Below, piece by piece: positions 46,656 to 58,355 of a stretch of DNA of 64,000 nucleotides. The DNA lies in the NCBI RefSeq assembly GCF_000247695.1, contig NW_004624777.1, positions 1,053,485 to 1,117,484 of the forward strand. The letters run 5' to 3'. Made by a program: the position numbers and the translations under genes. A model generated the notes under the pieces. The model was not told the DNA's origin. It searched no databases and saw only the letters and a list, made by a program, of their open reading frames with translations. The stretch's first letter is position 1. Every line of letters begins with the position of its first letter. Source of the DNA: Heterocephalus glaber. Taxonomy: Eukaryota > Chordata > Mammalia > Rodentia > Bathyergidae.

Positions 46656-49300
46656 GATAACATCTTTTCTTACAATGAGGAAATGAGCTTTTAAAAGGTA
46701 AATCTTAAGCTTTTGGACATACAAAGCGTAGTGGCACAGCCACTGAGTTAATGTATGCCCTTCTTTGCTGCTCAAAGATTGACAATTTTGCTCACCAAAG
46801 ATCCCATACACTAAATGACAAGTGTGATACAGTAGCATTTCAGAAATTCCCCTCAATAGAAGAAGGTTGATCATAATGTTAGGCAAAGCTGATATGATAA
46901 GGCCAAACAAATAGAGGATGTGAAAAACATAGACAAGTCTGAGTTTTCTGTTAAATGTTAACAAGATAACCAGATTCTCCACAGATAAATTTGAGGGCAT
47001 GTGCACACTCTAATCATGAATCAGAGAAAAATTTGTGCTACTTATGTCTTTGAACATGGCACTCTGCATTTGAAGAACACTCTCAGTTGGAAATAGGGAC
47101 AGAAAGAATAGAAAGAATAGAGGTCCTGGTGTTGTCTGCAAGCAGGTCTGGGAACCCATATGGACCTTTCTCAAATCAAAAGAGCTACCACTGTGATGCA
47201 GCAAGTTACCTCTCACCCATGCATTATTTGAACAATTATTTCAGCCCTTATAGATTAAGTGGTTTATTTAGTCCCAAATAAATCACTGAAATAATTGGAA
47301 ATGGAAATTGCTCTTGTGCTCCATCTTCCCTTCTTTGACTGCTGAGCATACACTTTCAGTAAACAGGTTTCACCCAATGATACGATAAATGATTCAGGAC
47401 TTCAGTGAAGTGCACTCATATTAGTTTAGGGGGTTCCAGTATTTATCTGTGAATGTCCAAGTTTTTCATTACTCTATATTATTCATGGATTGATATATTC
47501 ATATGTAACTTTCAGTTTGCAAGCTAATTTGAGAGACCAGTAGGTGATGGGGTCTTATTTTAAATGGGAAAAATTTGGTATAACACTGTTGGGTCTGAAA
47601 ATAAAATCATGTGGACACTGAATAAGTACCATAGGAAAACATTACAGTCTTATTAGAAATGCTATTGGAAGTAGCTGTGGAGAGAGGGTGGAGCTTGGTT
47701 CCTTTAAGAGGAAGGTTGGGACTATTGAGTTAGCTCTCAGCTTCTCTCATTAAAAGAGACTTAAATGAAGACTCCTGACTGCGAAGGGGAGGCCAGCCAG
47801 GCTGGGTGAAGGAGGAGGCTTCTGCTAACAAGCCTGGTATGGGGGCTTACACAGAAAACTAGCACAATCGACTTCCTTTGTTGTTTCTACATGGACTGAT
47901 GTATGGGGGAGAAGGCCCTGATGTGTTAGTTAGGGATATTCCTAGAAAAGGAGCCAGATGGTAAAATAAAGACTAGCTGAGATCAATGTGGCATAGTCTA
48001 TGTAGCACCCTTTAGTATGGCTCTGTCTTACTGGGAGAAGAGAAATCTGTTTGTTCCCCTTCCAGTTGTATGCTATGCTTGTGCCTTGTGAGTGTCTTGA
48101 ATGTGCCCATATAAATGCAAAAGGCAAAGACCAATGTAGAGCATTATTTAACTGTACACACAAAGAGACCTCAATTAGCCCTCTTTCCATGATGTCAGTA
48201 TTTTCATGGTGCCATTCTGTACTCTGCATATGGGGTAGAAGTAGGTAACCACAAAACCCCGATGAACTGGTCAGGAAAGAAACATACTAGTCTCTTTAGT
48301 CAAGCAGATAGTGTTCTTTTAAGCACTTTTTGAGCTCAACACCTTATGTTCTTAGGGCCTGAGTATTTAGGGCTTTTCAAACATGGAGGATTTCCTTGTT
48401 CCTCAGCTTATTGCCTACTATTTAACCTTTAGAGAGTGTGCTCATCAATGAGTGCAAGGAAAACATCATATTCAGTCTGGATAGTCATTATTGCAGGACT
48501 ATTCTGATGAGTAAAGTTTGAGGAAATTACGCATAGATTTGACTCCCCTTTTTTAGACCAAATATCTTAAGCTGCAGAACCAACAATACTGAATTTGGCA
48601 AAATGATGCAGGATAAAATTCTTGGGGTTGGGGGGCAGAAATGACATAAAGAGTGATAGAGATTGGCAGAGTCCATCTTTATTACCTCAGGATTTTTGTT
48701 GCTTTGAAGAGATACCTAAAAGTTTTGTTTAGTGCATCAAAGCAACACAGCTGATTTTTCAGAATATCTATTATCAATCTTAAGAATGTATTGACGCTTC
48801 AATTTTTAAAAATAAGAATTCCTGCCTTATATTTGGCATTTGTAAAGTAGCTTTTCTCTCTGTCAGTGCTAGAAGTTTAGTGATCTGATGTAGATTCATT
48901 TGTAAGGCCCCAGTGGTCTTGGATTTGGTTTTGCTGGGTAGTTTTGTGTCTAACTATCCAGGGCATTTCCTTCCTACTTCTGTTTCAGTGAGTTTCTATG
49001 AAAAACCTGTTGTCAAGTTTGCTAATTTAAGTTGAACAACCCTAAACACTTGTTTTGTCAGTCTTAGGAATTTTATTTTCGAAAAAAACATACTGAGTCA
49101 TAGCAGTCATGACAGGTAGAGTGCTTCTCAAGATTCTGGTATCACTACTAACCTGGCTCTAGTCAAGTCTAAGTACCTAAATACCTCTAAAGGAAACTTT
49201 GTCATTGTCACTACCACCACTAGAACACTTATCAGGGGATAGGAAAGTTCAGAGCTTTTAGTTCAGAAATAAGGTCTTGAAAAGAATAAAAACAACAAAA
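46656..49300. other. Unassigned stretch
   Basis: More than 2.6 kb without a firm repeat or gene. The 179-aa minus frame 46467-47006 is the longest frame outside the CpG island. Its C-terminal third is antisense MER5 and the remainder has no domain that I recognise. 47676-47870 is a GC-richer AG block of unknown origin. Confidence 0.4.
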
Positions 49301-49427
49301 ATCAATCTCTCTGTCTCTGTTTGTCTCTCGGTCTGTGTCTGTCTGTCTGTCTCTCTCTCTCTTGCTCTCTTTCTCTGAAACTTATGCTAGATAAGTGCTC
49401 TATCACTGAGCTACCTCCCCAGCCCCA
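49301..49427 (-). mobile_element. Partial ID SINE with simple-repeat tail
   Basis: The reverse complement GGGGCTGGGGAGGTAGCTCA, then GTGATAGAGCACTTATCTAG, is the left part of an ID. The right half is absent and replaced by an AGAG/CAGA tract (TCTC/TCTG on the plus strand, 49301-49376). Confidence 0.8.
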
Positions 49428-49891
49428 AACCATACTCTTCTTAAACAACACTTACTCCAACCAAAAGTTCTATAAGAGATATACATACAGCTTTGGTTTT
49501 CATACTTCAAAATCTCACATTAAACATCATAATCTTAATGATTCATTTTAAAAATTATTTCCAAAGGCATCAAAAAGACTTTTGAAGGGAATATTTAGAA
49601 ACAGACGTGTCAAAATTCAGCACGTCAAGAGTACATCATCTTGCCATGTGGTCTATGATAGATTTTGTACAACATGTTTTTGGTTAACTATCTGTCATAG
49701 CCTGGCCTAACGAGATTGTGCCCCAGCCTTAAGGGCACACTCTGCTCCATATGTCCTCTGCTGCCCTATGATTCACCTTCCTTACCAATACGGCTTCTGT
49801 TGGAAAGGACAACAGTCCCAGCTGGGAAGACTGCCATCAAACCTCTCTTCCCTTTAACATTCACCAGGGTATTTTTAAGACACAAAGGATA
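49428..49891. other. Unassigned sequence
   Basis: No gene or named repeat. Confidence 0.45.
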
Positions 49892-50650
49892 TTGTTAAGG
49901 ATTGACTTGTGTCTCCTCAAAATAAAAATTAAAGTCTTATCTCTCTATTAGAGTTTGGCTCATGAATATTCCCAAATCCCATATGCTAAAGGCTTGGTCA
50001 TCAGCCTGTGGCTCCACTGGGAGGGGGTGTAACTTTTTGGAGGTGAGACCTAGTGGATGGAAGTGAGGTCACTGGAATGTGCCCTTGAAGTGGGACCTTG
50101 ACTCCTCCTTTTCTTTGCTTCCTGGACATCATGAGGTGAGCAACTCTGCCTGCCACGCACTTCCCACCACGATGTTCTGTCTCACCTCAGGTCCACAACT
50201 AGAAGGCCAAGCAATCATGAACTGAAATTGTGAGCCAAAATAAATCTTTCCTAATTTTCAGTTTTTTATCTCAGGTATTTTATCACAGTGACAGAAAGCT
50301 GACTAACAATCTAAGGATCTCACGGTATAACCTTTGGATCCAGGGTCACTGCAGATGTCATTAGTTATATTGGGATGAGGTCATCCAGGAATTGGACTGA
50401 CACCTTGATCTAACATGACTGGAGTCCTCATGAAAGGAGAGATTCAGATATGCCAGAGATCAGGATGATGTTTCTCTGACCCAAGGAATGTTAAAAATGG
50501 CCAGCAAACTACTAGAAGCTAAAGAAGAGATACAGAACAGATTTATGATAGCCTTTAGCAGACTCCTAACTGGTAGATATCTTGGACTCCCAGTTTCCAG
50601 AACTGTGAGCCAATAAAGTTATAATTAAGGCACTCAGCCCATCGTACTTG
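49892..50650 (+). repeat. MLT1-type LTR, split by a younger LTR
   Basis: The left piece (49892-49942, ATTGACTTGTGTCTCCTCAA) and the right piece (50309-50650) read as one MLT1-like LTR. The right piece includes GATGTCATTAGTTATATTGG, GATGAGGTCATCCAGG, CTAACATGACTGGAGTCCTC, and the end AACTGTGAGCCAATAAAGTT. Between them lies a 366-bp MaLR LTR. Confidence 0.75.
49943..50308 (+). mobile_element. ERVL-MaLR LTR nested in the MLT1 LTR
   Basis: It has the typical MaLR layout: GGCTTGGTCATCAGCCTGTG, GGAGGTGAGACCTAGTGGAT, GAAGTGAGGTCACTGGAATG, CATCATGAGGTGAGCAACTC, the polyadenylation region GTGAGCCAAAATAAATCTTT and the end GACAGAAAGCTGACTAACA. A possible 4-bp duplication ATCT flanks it (49939-49942 and 50309-50312). 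It has no internal coding region, so it is a solo LTR. Confidence 0.82.
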
Positions 50651-51304
50651 TACTTTAGCAAGCACCAACATGCACATCTGTGCCCAGCAGGACTTCATTG
50701 ATGCTACATTTCCATTTTCAGGACTTGCTTTGCTGATGGCAGCTGTGGCGTCTTTGGCATCGGGTCTAAACCTGCTGAGGAGTTTCTCAGGTAGTCTTAG
50801 GATAGGATATCACCTTTATAGGTGATTTTGTTTTCTACTTTTTCCAGGCCTGTGAGCAACTTTAGGCTGAAGCTGTTTGCAAGGCAGGGACATGGGGGTG
50901 TCATTTTTAAAATTCTTTCTACTATCTGAACTTTGATCCAGGATGATGCAGAGGTGCTTAGATTGGGGTGTTCCTGGAGCAGGAGCACAGGCACAGAGCT
51001 GGGGAGGCCTGGTGCTTCAGTTCCATTTATTCAGGCATTTAAATAGTCATTACTGTATCCTGAAGTTCTGCCACCAAATTACCTAATCTAAATATATTTT
51101 CAGTTTCCAAATAGAGCATATAAAAGTGGAAATTTATATGATATGGGAATTTCTTGACACTTTCTATGTTAGATTCAAAGTATATGAGAACAGATTAACA
51201 TTAAACCTACTATTGCTACTACTAAGTATAAAATACTACCATATTTATACTATGGTGGTAATGTAGTTTCTGAGACTCTGCTGAAACATGGTTACTGCTA
51301 GTAA
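50651..51304. other. Unassigned unique sequence
   Basis: No repeat recognised. A short segment after an acceptor-like TTTCCATTTTCAG (about 50720) reaches a weak GTAGTC donor at about 50792. I do not call it an exon. Confidence 0.4.
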
Positions 51305-51500
51305 CTATTATATGTAAGTACCTACTACGTGTCAGGCAATTTACATACATTCTTAATTTGTTCAAAACCTCCGGTATAAAGACTCTGTAACTTAAAAAAA
51401 GTTTGAGTAAAATTGTTTCAGATTGTGCAAATGGTAAGTGGAGGAGCTCGGATTAATACAAAACCCTGTTTTCCACCATAACTCTTTGTCTATAGTACTT
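51305..51500 (-). repeat. MIR SINE, minus orientation
   Basis: The plus strand follows antisense MIR: AGTACCTACTACGTGTCAGG, then TTGTGCAAATGGTAAGTGGA, then GGAGCTCGGATTAATAC. Confidence 0.78.
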
Positions 51501-54403
51501 TTTTTTTCTTTCAGAAGCACAGAATTATTTTAAAGTTTTTGGGAACAAGCATACTTTCTTCTTTAAAATTTTTGCAAAGTAGAATAAGGAATAATCTATT
51601 ACAAAAGGCATTTCTGTGTTTCTAATTTAAGGAAAATGATGGATGTCTTTCCAAAGAATAAATCCTTTATCCATTTTGATTTCACTGATTTTCATGTAGC
51701 CTGTTCGTTACAGCATTTATCTACAGAATTTGACTTTTTCTAGATTCCTAATGAAAATCATCTCTATTTTAAATAAAACCATTTTACGTATTTTCTACAT
51801 TTATGGAACTGATTTTAAAATATACTGATTAGTTTACAGTGAACTAAAGAATTTTCACGTTCTGGTAAATTATATTAAGTGGTGGCACCTACTGACCATG
51901 TGTGATATTGCAGTCTACAATCATTCCAAACAAATCCAAAGGCCCTTTGAAAATATTTTAACGAAACAAACTTGGAAAAAGTTACAGTGAAATTAAGCAC
52001 CAAAATTCATATTCAATTCCATATTTTTTCCTGAACTGTTTATTTGTATATATTTTATAATTTATATTTTAATAGATTCTTCATAAGCCATATGAAATGG
52101 AATATCTTGTGTCAGAACAGCATCAAATAAATTTTGATTAAAAAACCCAGTGGATAGTGCTTCTTTAGCAAAATTACTTTCTCGCATTATCAACTTCCAG
52201 TTATTGTGAATTAAAATGTTAATTTAAATATAGAATAGCTCCTCCATGACAGGCAAAATTCCTGATGATTTCACAATTTTCTGTAAATTAGTACACCTTT
52301 GGACAATTAGTCAGTTTACAGCTATTCTAACTCTTACCTTGGTCGTCATCTATTTTGGATATTACTGTTTGTTAGTGTCATGTGTTAGAAGTTTCCTTCA
52401 TTTGCAGGAAATTGTACTGCATGCAGCAACGGGTGATGCAAAAGAAACAGACACACTTTCTATGCTTCCCATTGTCTACAGAAATTATTAGCAGCTGTGG
52501 GAGGATGCACTGAGGCAGGGTGACTGCAGCTTTGCTTCATTCCCAACACAGTCCTTGGTCTTCCTGTATCCCTGAAGTATCATCGTCCTCATGCAAAACA
52601 CAGAAGATAATCACTCAAATTTGACAAAATATTACAATGCCAAATGTTATACTAACATTTTATAAGTTACATTTTTTCCTAAAAGAACAACTAGATTTTG
52701 AAATATTTTCATGGTATTCCTACTTCTATAAGCTTCTAACAGTATGACAGAAATTTGTCTTTCCCATGAAACAAAATAAAAAAATAATCAGGCAAAAACA
52801 AGTTTTTGTTTTAATCAACAGAAGTTGTCAAGAGAGTTTAAAAACTTTCATGTTTAATCCCTGCAAAACATCTACTTTAATCAAATAAAAATGTGATGAA
52901 TGACTGAAGCAAAATTTTATTAAAAGTGTACAAAATTTAGACCTCAGGGTTGGTTATACTAAATATGAACATGAATAAGGAAACACAGTATCAGTGAACC
53001 CCAGTTTTTATAACTGAAAAATGACAAAAACCTTACAGAAATTTGACATTAATTAATGCCAAATATGCAATATTCAGAGTTATTTGGCACACAACTCCTG
53101 TTTACTGATTTTTTGAGTAAAGAGATTTCTCTAAGACAGATTTCCTGAGATGTTCTTGGTGGGAAGTAAACAGGAAATATTGGATAAAGATTTTTTTGGT
53201 AAGAAATAATAATGTAAGAAGTGTTTTGTTGTGTTCAGCTTTTATTACAGGACTTCTCACATCTTTTCATGTGAGGTGGCAAATTTGTGAGCTGTTTCCA
53301 ATGTGGTAAAATTTGAAATCACGTTGATAAAAAGAACATAAATAGGGTTAACACAAAAATATCAGATATTATTCCAACAATCTCTGCAGGAGGGAATATA
53401 AAGAGTATTTTTTCACTAGTAAGTTTAGATACGATATGCTTGATAAAAGTCCAAACATAGGAAAACATACCACATCACATATCCTCCAGTGACACAAAGG
53501 ATTCACCTCAAGAGGCTGTCACAGGCTAGAAGGAAACTGTGAAATTAAAAGGAACTAGAAAGGAAGCTCAAGCATTGGGTGGGTGTTAACACAAGCCCTG
53601 ACTGGACAGACAATGGAAGAAGCCCAGCCCCATGAATGGGTTGGATATACCAAATGGACTGTGGCAGGAAACAAGGGCAGACTAATCTAGAGAGAAGCCC
53701 CAGAAACATCCAACAAAAATGACAGTAGTGCTGAAAACCACTGACAAGGGATAAAAGCACACAAATCAAAAGTGCACCCCGATCCAGACAGAATAAACTA
53801 AAACATGAGTCTTTGGACATACTCTTTTAAAAAATGAAATTTTAATGATAATGATCATAATACAAAAAACTTCTTGACCAAAACTCTAGGCTAAAAAAAA
53901 GAATTATTTGATCTACAAAGGAATAATAGATGAATAACAGCTAATCCTGGACAACTCCATACACAAGAAGATAGTGAAGCAGTACTTACCAATTTTTTTG
54001 ACATTATCCTTTTATTTTTCATTTCATTTTATAGTTTCAGTCATTTTTTATGTACCAATGTATAAATAATATATTAGGAATATATTTTACATGAATGTCT
54101 TAATTCAAAAGGCAATTATGATACCTCATTTCTTGGTAATATATTTATATTTTTAAAAAATACAAAAAAGTGTTACCATATCTAGGATAAGTTAGAATGC
54201 ATCAGTTGTATAATTCAAGTGGCCTGCTTTTCAGAGTTTATCCTGCAGTTTTTTAAATTCAAAGGCAATTGTAAAGTTAACCATCTAGGAGAATGACAGC
54301 TTTTTATATCATATTCTAGTTTTGGGGCAGAGCCAAACTTACATATGTCACCTATGTGGAAGAATTTTGAAATAAAACAATAATTCAGAGTAAAGTCATT
54401 TTG
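51501..54403. other. Long AT-rich stretch without recognised genes
   Basis: Nearly 3 kb. The 81-aa plus frame 52246-52491 has a hydrophobic middle but no start context, splice sites or family match. 53500-53820 is less AT-rich and may be an old unassigned element. Confidence 0.4.
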
Positions 54404-54520
54404 GGCATATTCTTTTTTTAAGAGTAGGAAAAATTTATTGAGAGAAAGAAATCTTCTGTCTAAGAGAGACAGAAGTGGGACCAGGAAATGGGTTATGTGT
54501 TCACCACACTTCTCAAAGGT

Positions 54521-54529
54521 GTTTTATGA
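54521..54529 (-). promoter_or_regulatory. TATA-like box of the retroviral U3
   Basis: On the minus strand this reads TCATAAAAC, about 29 bp upstream of where the repeated R-like segment starts (54496). The spacing is that expected between a TATA box and the start of transcription. Confidence 0.5.
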
Positions 54530-54899
54530 GACAAAGCCATGAGGTGAGGCGGGTTCAAAGTGGGACAAAACTATAGTCAACTAGTAAGATTGCAAGTACA
54601 GTTGGTTAGACAATACTGATCCAATGAAAAATCACAACTAATAAGATTATGACAAGTATAGTTGCTTAGGTAATATTGATTCAATGGGGATCCAGTGGGG
54701 AAGCAAGTCATGTAGCAGGCATATAAGGAATGAGCAAGGATTTTTGGTGGTAAGGGGTGGGTCAGGATCTTTCTTGGAAGATCTTGATCCCCAACCCAGT
54801 TGATTGATACCTATTTAGAATACCAATCACTGCTATTCATGCTATGTGGGTGTGGTAGTTTCTCCTCTTTTACAATGCTGGCTCTCAGTGAATATGTCT

Positions 54900-54985
54900 T
54901 GATTGTCCTCTATGTTGGCTCTACTTTCCTTCATGTTGGCTCCATTGTCCTCCATGTTGGCTCAATTGTCCTCCACCTTGGCTCT
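54900..54985. repeat. 21-bp tandem repeat within the presumed U3
   Basis: Three complete units of the type ATGTTGGCTC(C/T)A-TTGTCCTCC start at 54912, 54933 and 54954, with partial units on both sides. The 73-aa plus frame over it simply repeats a seven-residue VGSIVLH-like unit. Tandem repeats in U3 enhancers are common in retroviral LTRs. Confidence 0.9.
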
Positions 54986-55462
54986 TTGAGGGCTGGCCCT
55001 GTCTGCCTACAAGATAACTAATTAACTTACCTATCTACACTATTACCCCCTTTGAAGAAGTACCCCTAACTGCTGTGGGGGGGGGGCGGGAAGGGCAAAG
55101 ACTATTCTGGCTACTTCCAGCTGAAGGTTTAGTTGTGATTAGCAGTTAGAGTTACTCTATAGATGGTCCATCTAAAGGCCCTCAATAGGCGCCAGGCATT
55201 GTCATCTTGGGTAGGCATATAGCTTTGAGTTTCTGACCAGTAATCTCGGTAGAAGATCTCCAAAATGATATAGGGGGGATAGATGTAACTCCCAAACCTG
55301 TTAGGTATCTGAAGCATAAGTTCATGTTCTCTAAAATTGATTAATGAATTCTAGGAACAATGGAGGTTAAGAGTAGGAAAAATTTATTGAGAGAAAGATA
55401 CCTTCTCTCTAAGAGAGACAGAGTGGGGACTGGAAAATGGGTTATCCCTCAGGCATATTCTT

Positions 55463-55717
55463 GATACAAGTATCTACAAGCCATCTTTCATTCCCAAGAG
55501 ATAATCAAATTGTCAATGAGTTTCAACAGAAGCATCTTAGTTCCTAGTTAGCTATTTCAACTATTAGAAGTACAAATATTCAAAAGATACTTGAAGCTAT
55601 TTGTTGAAATAACAGAAAATTACTGGTAAGAAGCATATTTCCAAATGTTGTTGTTTTATAATCTGTAAAAATATGTCGTGAGCAATTCTATATAGTTTTG
55701 GGGAAAAATCCAAATTT
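55463..55717. other. Unassigned AT-rich sequence
   Basis: Nothing recognised between the retroviral copy and the possible solo LTR. Confidence 0.4.
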
Positions 55718-56220
55718 TGATTAGGCCCAGTTTTCCTGCCTACAGGCTGGCTATGGCATGTCAAGACATAACTCCATTTTTGCCTCCAGTTTCAGCTGAA
55801 ACCTCAATGGTCCCATGATGCTGTGACACTCCAGGGAAGGATTACACCACTTGAAGATATCCTGGTTGAATACCCAGTAGTAAGAGAAAGGTTTCACCTG
55901 GGGGAGGGACAAATTCCTAATCAACATAAGTTCCTCATCAACCTAGGATCTCCATCAACATAAGTTTCTCATTGTCCTAGGACTATGGCTGCCTTTTGAG
56001 TCATCTGTTACTCCTAAAGTACTGAATAAAGGTATGGCACACTCAGGGTGTCTTCCTCTTTGCTTCCCAGAGCAGCATTGATCAGGCCCAAAGCTCAGCT
56101 TCTTCACTAAGTCTCTTTTCCTATCTTTATTCATTAATTTCCCTTGTGCTGTGGTGGCTCACAGGAGACCAGGACTCACTGCAGGGGTTCTGGTAATGTG
56201 CCCTTTCCCTGTCCTCTACA
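55718..56220 (+). mobile_element. Possible solo ERV LTR
   Basis: About 500 bp starting TGATTAGGCCCAG and ending CCTCTACA, i.e. the TG…CA ends of an LTR. It contains GAATAAAGG (56023) and, further right, CCTATCTTTATTCATTAATT. A small direct repetition AACATAAGTT..CTCAT is visible (55922-55972). No target duplication is evident and I cannot name the family. Confidence 0.4.
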
Positions 56221-56820
56221 AGAATCATTCTATAAAGCTCAGAGTTACTTTAAAACTAAAATTCTACCATGACTACTAAATACTAATCTATTAATTTCTA
56301 AGTATAGTATAAGACAGTCAAATGGACACCTGAAGTATTCTATCAAAAATTTGCCAATGAAATAATTGATTATGACAAAACTTTACTCTTGATAATTTTC
56401 TGAAAGCTTTTTGTATCAGTAAACATGACATCTGAGTGCATTTTAGATTATTTATAAAAAATATCCATTTGATTGTTAAGAACATTATAAAACATCTAGT
56501 AAAATTCAGCAGTAGTCTTTTAGGTATGGCATTTCCATGATCTTGGGTGTGAATTGCTAGAATAAGAAGGTAAACACAGAATATTGTAAGCTTCAAAAAA
56601 TTATATTTCTACCATCATCACCTAAGCTGGGTCTCATCACCATCTTTTTTAGCTTTATATTTGCCCAGGCATAGGAGTATAAGGAAGTAGACAGAAAGAT
56701 AGAAGCTGGAGAGATTAGGAGGTGACTGATGAGTTGAGGAAGTGGAAAATCAAAGAACATCCACCATGTAGCCCTCCAAGAGCAAGAACTGAGGCACAAC
56801 CTCAGTTTAAAAATATCCTC
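56221..56820. other. Unassigned AT-rich sequence
   Basis: Frames of 92 and 68 aa on the minus strand have no family features. Confidence 0.45.
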
Positions 56821-56831
56821 CCTTTATATAG

Positions 56832-56925
56832 TTAATTTATTTTATTTATTTTATTTTATTTTATTTGGTACTGGGGATCAAACTCACAACCTTGCACTTG
56901 TGAGGTGGGTGTAGTGCCACTGAGC
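56832..56925 (-). mobile_element. ID SINE, minus strand, with target duplication
   Basis: The reverse complement GGGCTCAGTGGCACTACACC, then GAGTTTGATCCCCAGTACC, is an ID body lacking its first bases. The tail is an ATTTT-rich run on the plus strand (56832-56862). Flanks CCTTTATATAG (56821-56831) and CCTTATATAG (56926-56935) are the target duplication. Confidence 0.88.
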
Positions 56926-56957
56926 CCTTATATAGGTATTTTAAATTCAATCTGGGT

Positions 56958-57012
56958 AGATGAAAGGAAAGAGGGAAGGAAGGAAGGGGAGGAAAGAAGA
57001 GAGGAGAGACAG
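56958..57012. repeat. GGAA-rich polypurine tract
   Basis: AAAGAGGGAAGGAAGGAAGG and similar, purines only for about 50 bases. Confidence 0.85.
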
Positions 57013-57443
57013 AGTAGGACATAAAGTGCAGAGATAACAAAAGGGATTCTTCTAAAATATTAGCAGTTTTCTATTAGAAGCGGGATGTGGGATTATGGTT
57101 GATTTTTATTTTTTTTATTTCACTGTTGTGAATTTATAAAAGAAACAGGCTTTAAAGAATCAAGAAATATAAAAATCATATAAATTGTTATTTCTGAGGT
57201 GATTTTATTCTATAACAAACTCTTTATAGAAAATAAAACAAAATATTTGGCTGATACTGTTTTAATTATCACAGTTTGAAAATATGGAGAGATATATTAG
57301 TGGATTGTATCCTGGATACAAAATAGACATATATGTCATTGGCATTTAATTTTAATTGAGCTAGTATTCATATACCTATGTAAATGTATACACCTGCATA
57401 TATATGTAAATACTGGCATATATTAAATACATATATATACATA

Positions 57444-57740
57444 CACAATTTCCTCCATAAGGTCTGTCCTGATCACCTCTTTTTAAAAGGTAACAGCATC
57501 TCCTACACTCTGGATTTTCTGATCCTACTTTGTTTTCCCTGTTGCACTTATCATATTCTATCATAATATACTTATAAATGTATTAATGTGTTATGTTTAT
57601 TGCTCACTGTTTATCTCACTAGAACATTAGGTCACAGGAGCATGGATCTTTTGAATATTTTATTTACAACTAAATCTGAGGCACACAGAACAATGCCTGG
57701 CACATATTAAGTATTCAAGATATATTTGCCAAATCAGTAA

Positions 57741-57742
<2 letters not shown>
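57444..57742 (+). repeat. L2 LINE 3' end, plus orientation
   Basis: It follows the L2 3' end: CCTCCATAAGGTCTGTCCTG, TGTTGCACTTATCATATTCT, CACTAGAACATTAGGTCACA, ACAATGCCTGGCACATATTA and AGTATTCAAGATATATTTGC. Confidence 0.92.
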
Positions 57743-57743
<1 letters not shown>

Positions 57744-57782
<39 letters not shown>

Positions 57783-57790
57783 ACATATGT
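57744..57790. repeat. (CA)n microsatellite
   Basis: TACATACATA followed by about 15 CA units and a short CATACACACATATG end. It directly follows the L2 terminus, where simple repeats often arise from the 3' tail. Confidence 0.95.
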
Positions 57791-58355
57791 GATATTGAAA
57801 TATTCAGTAACATAGAGAATAAGACACATTAAATAATTTAGGGACAAATTTGCTAAATAAGTAATGGCCATTAAGCAGCTATGTTTATGATTAAAAGGAC
57901 AATTTTGTTGCTTATTGGAAGGAAAAGAGTATGAAGTTTGAGTACAGAGCCACAAAATGGAGAGAAACAGAAGAGAAAATAAAGATAACACCATGATAAA
58001 GTTGTAGAAAGGCACACACAGATCTTAGGGATTTCTGTGGAATGTTATGAATACAATCTTTCCCTGTGATGTCAGAAATCTTCAGGACAGGACAGACTGG
58101 ATGAACCATGAGATAAATCATTGCAGGAACCAGATTACTTGTGGAACCACTAAAGGGCTCTGATTCTTATATCCAAGTTTACACTCCAACTAATAAGAGA
58201 TTTGGAGGTCATGGGGAGATGGTAAAACAGATGGCAAGCCACTCCAAAGGGGCTGACACCTCCAACAAAAGTCTAAGTTAGTTAGTTACTCAAGGTACAT
58301 CTGAAGTTCAGAAGTTATTTGATCAAACTCCCAAGTTTAACTTACTGTGCTGCAT
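57791..58355. other. Unassigned sequence
   Basis: No gene or named repeat. Confidence 0.45.

Larger units (their letters stand above)
54415..55451 (-). mobile_element. Retroposed transcript of an endogenous retrovirus
   Basis: The element lies between 11-bp direct repeats GGCATATTCTT (54404-54414 and 55452-55462). On the minus strand it ends in a short poly(A) (T-run 54413-54419) preceded by AATAAA. The same 77-bp segment occurs at both ends (54420-54496 and 55369-55445), about 68 of 77 positions alike by eye. A TATA-like box stands 29 bp upstream of the internal copy, so the segment behaves like a retroviral R region. A purine tract (CAAAGGGGG, near 55050 on the minus strand) precedes the presumed U3. 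R…U3-R-poly(A) with long target duplications is what L1 machinery makes from a viral RNA. About 320 bp lies between the 5' R and the purine tract, with one 62-codon minus frame (55129-55317) of unknown origin. No intact viral gene is present. Confidence 0.6.

Noticed and set aside
50721..50792. Possible exon after TTTCCATTTTCAG with an open frame
   Set aside because: The downstream GTAGTC donor is poor and no neighbouring exon is visible.
54800..55021. 73-aa frame with repeated VGSIVLH units
   Set aside because: It arises from a 21-bp tandem repeat, which keeps any frame open by its length. It runs antisense to the presumed retroviral transcript.
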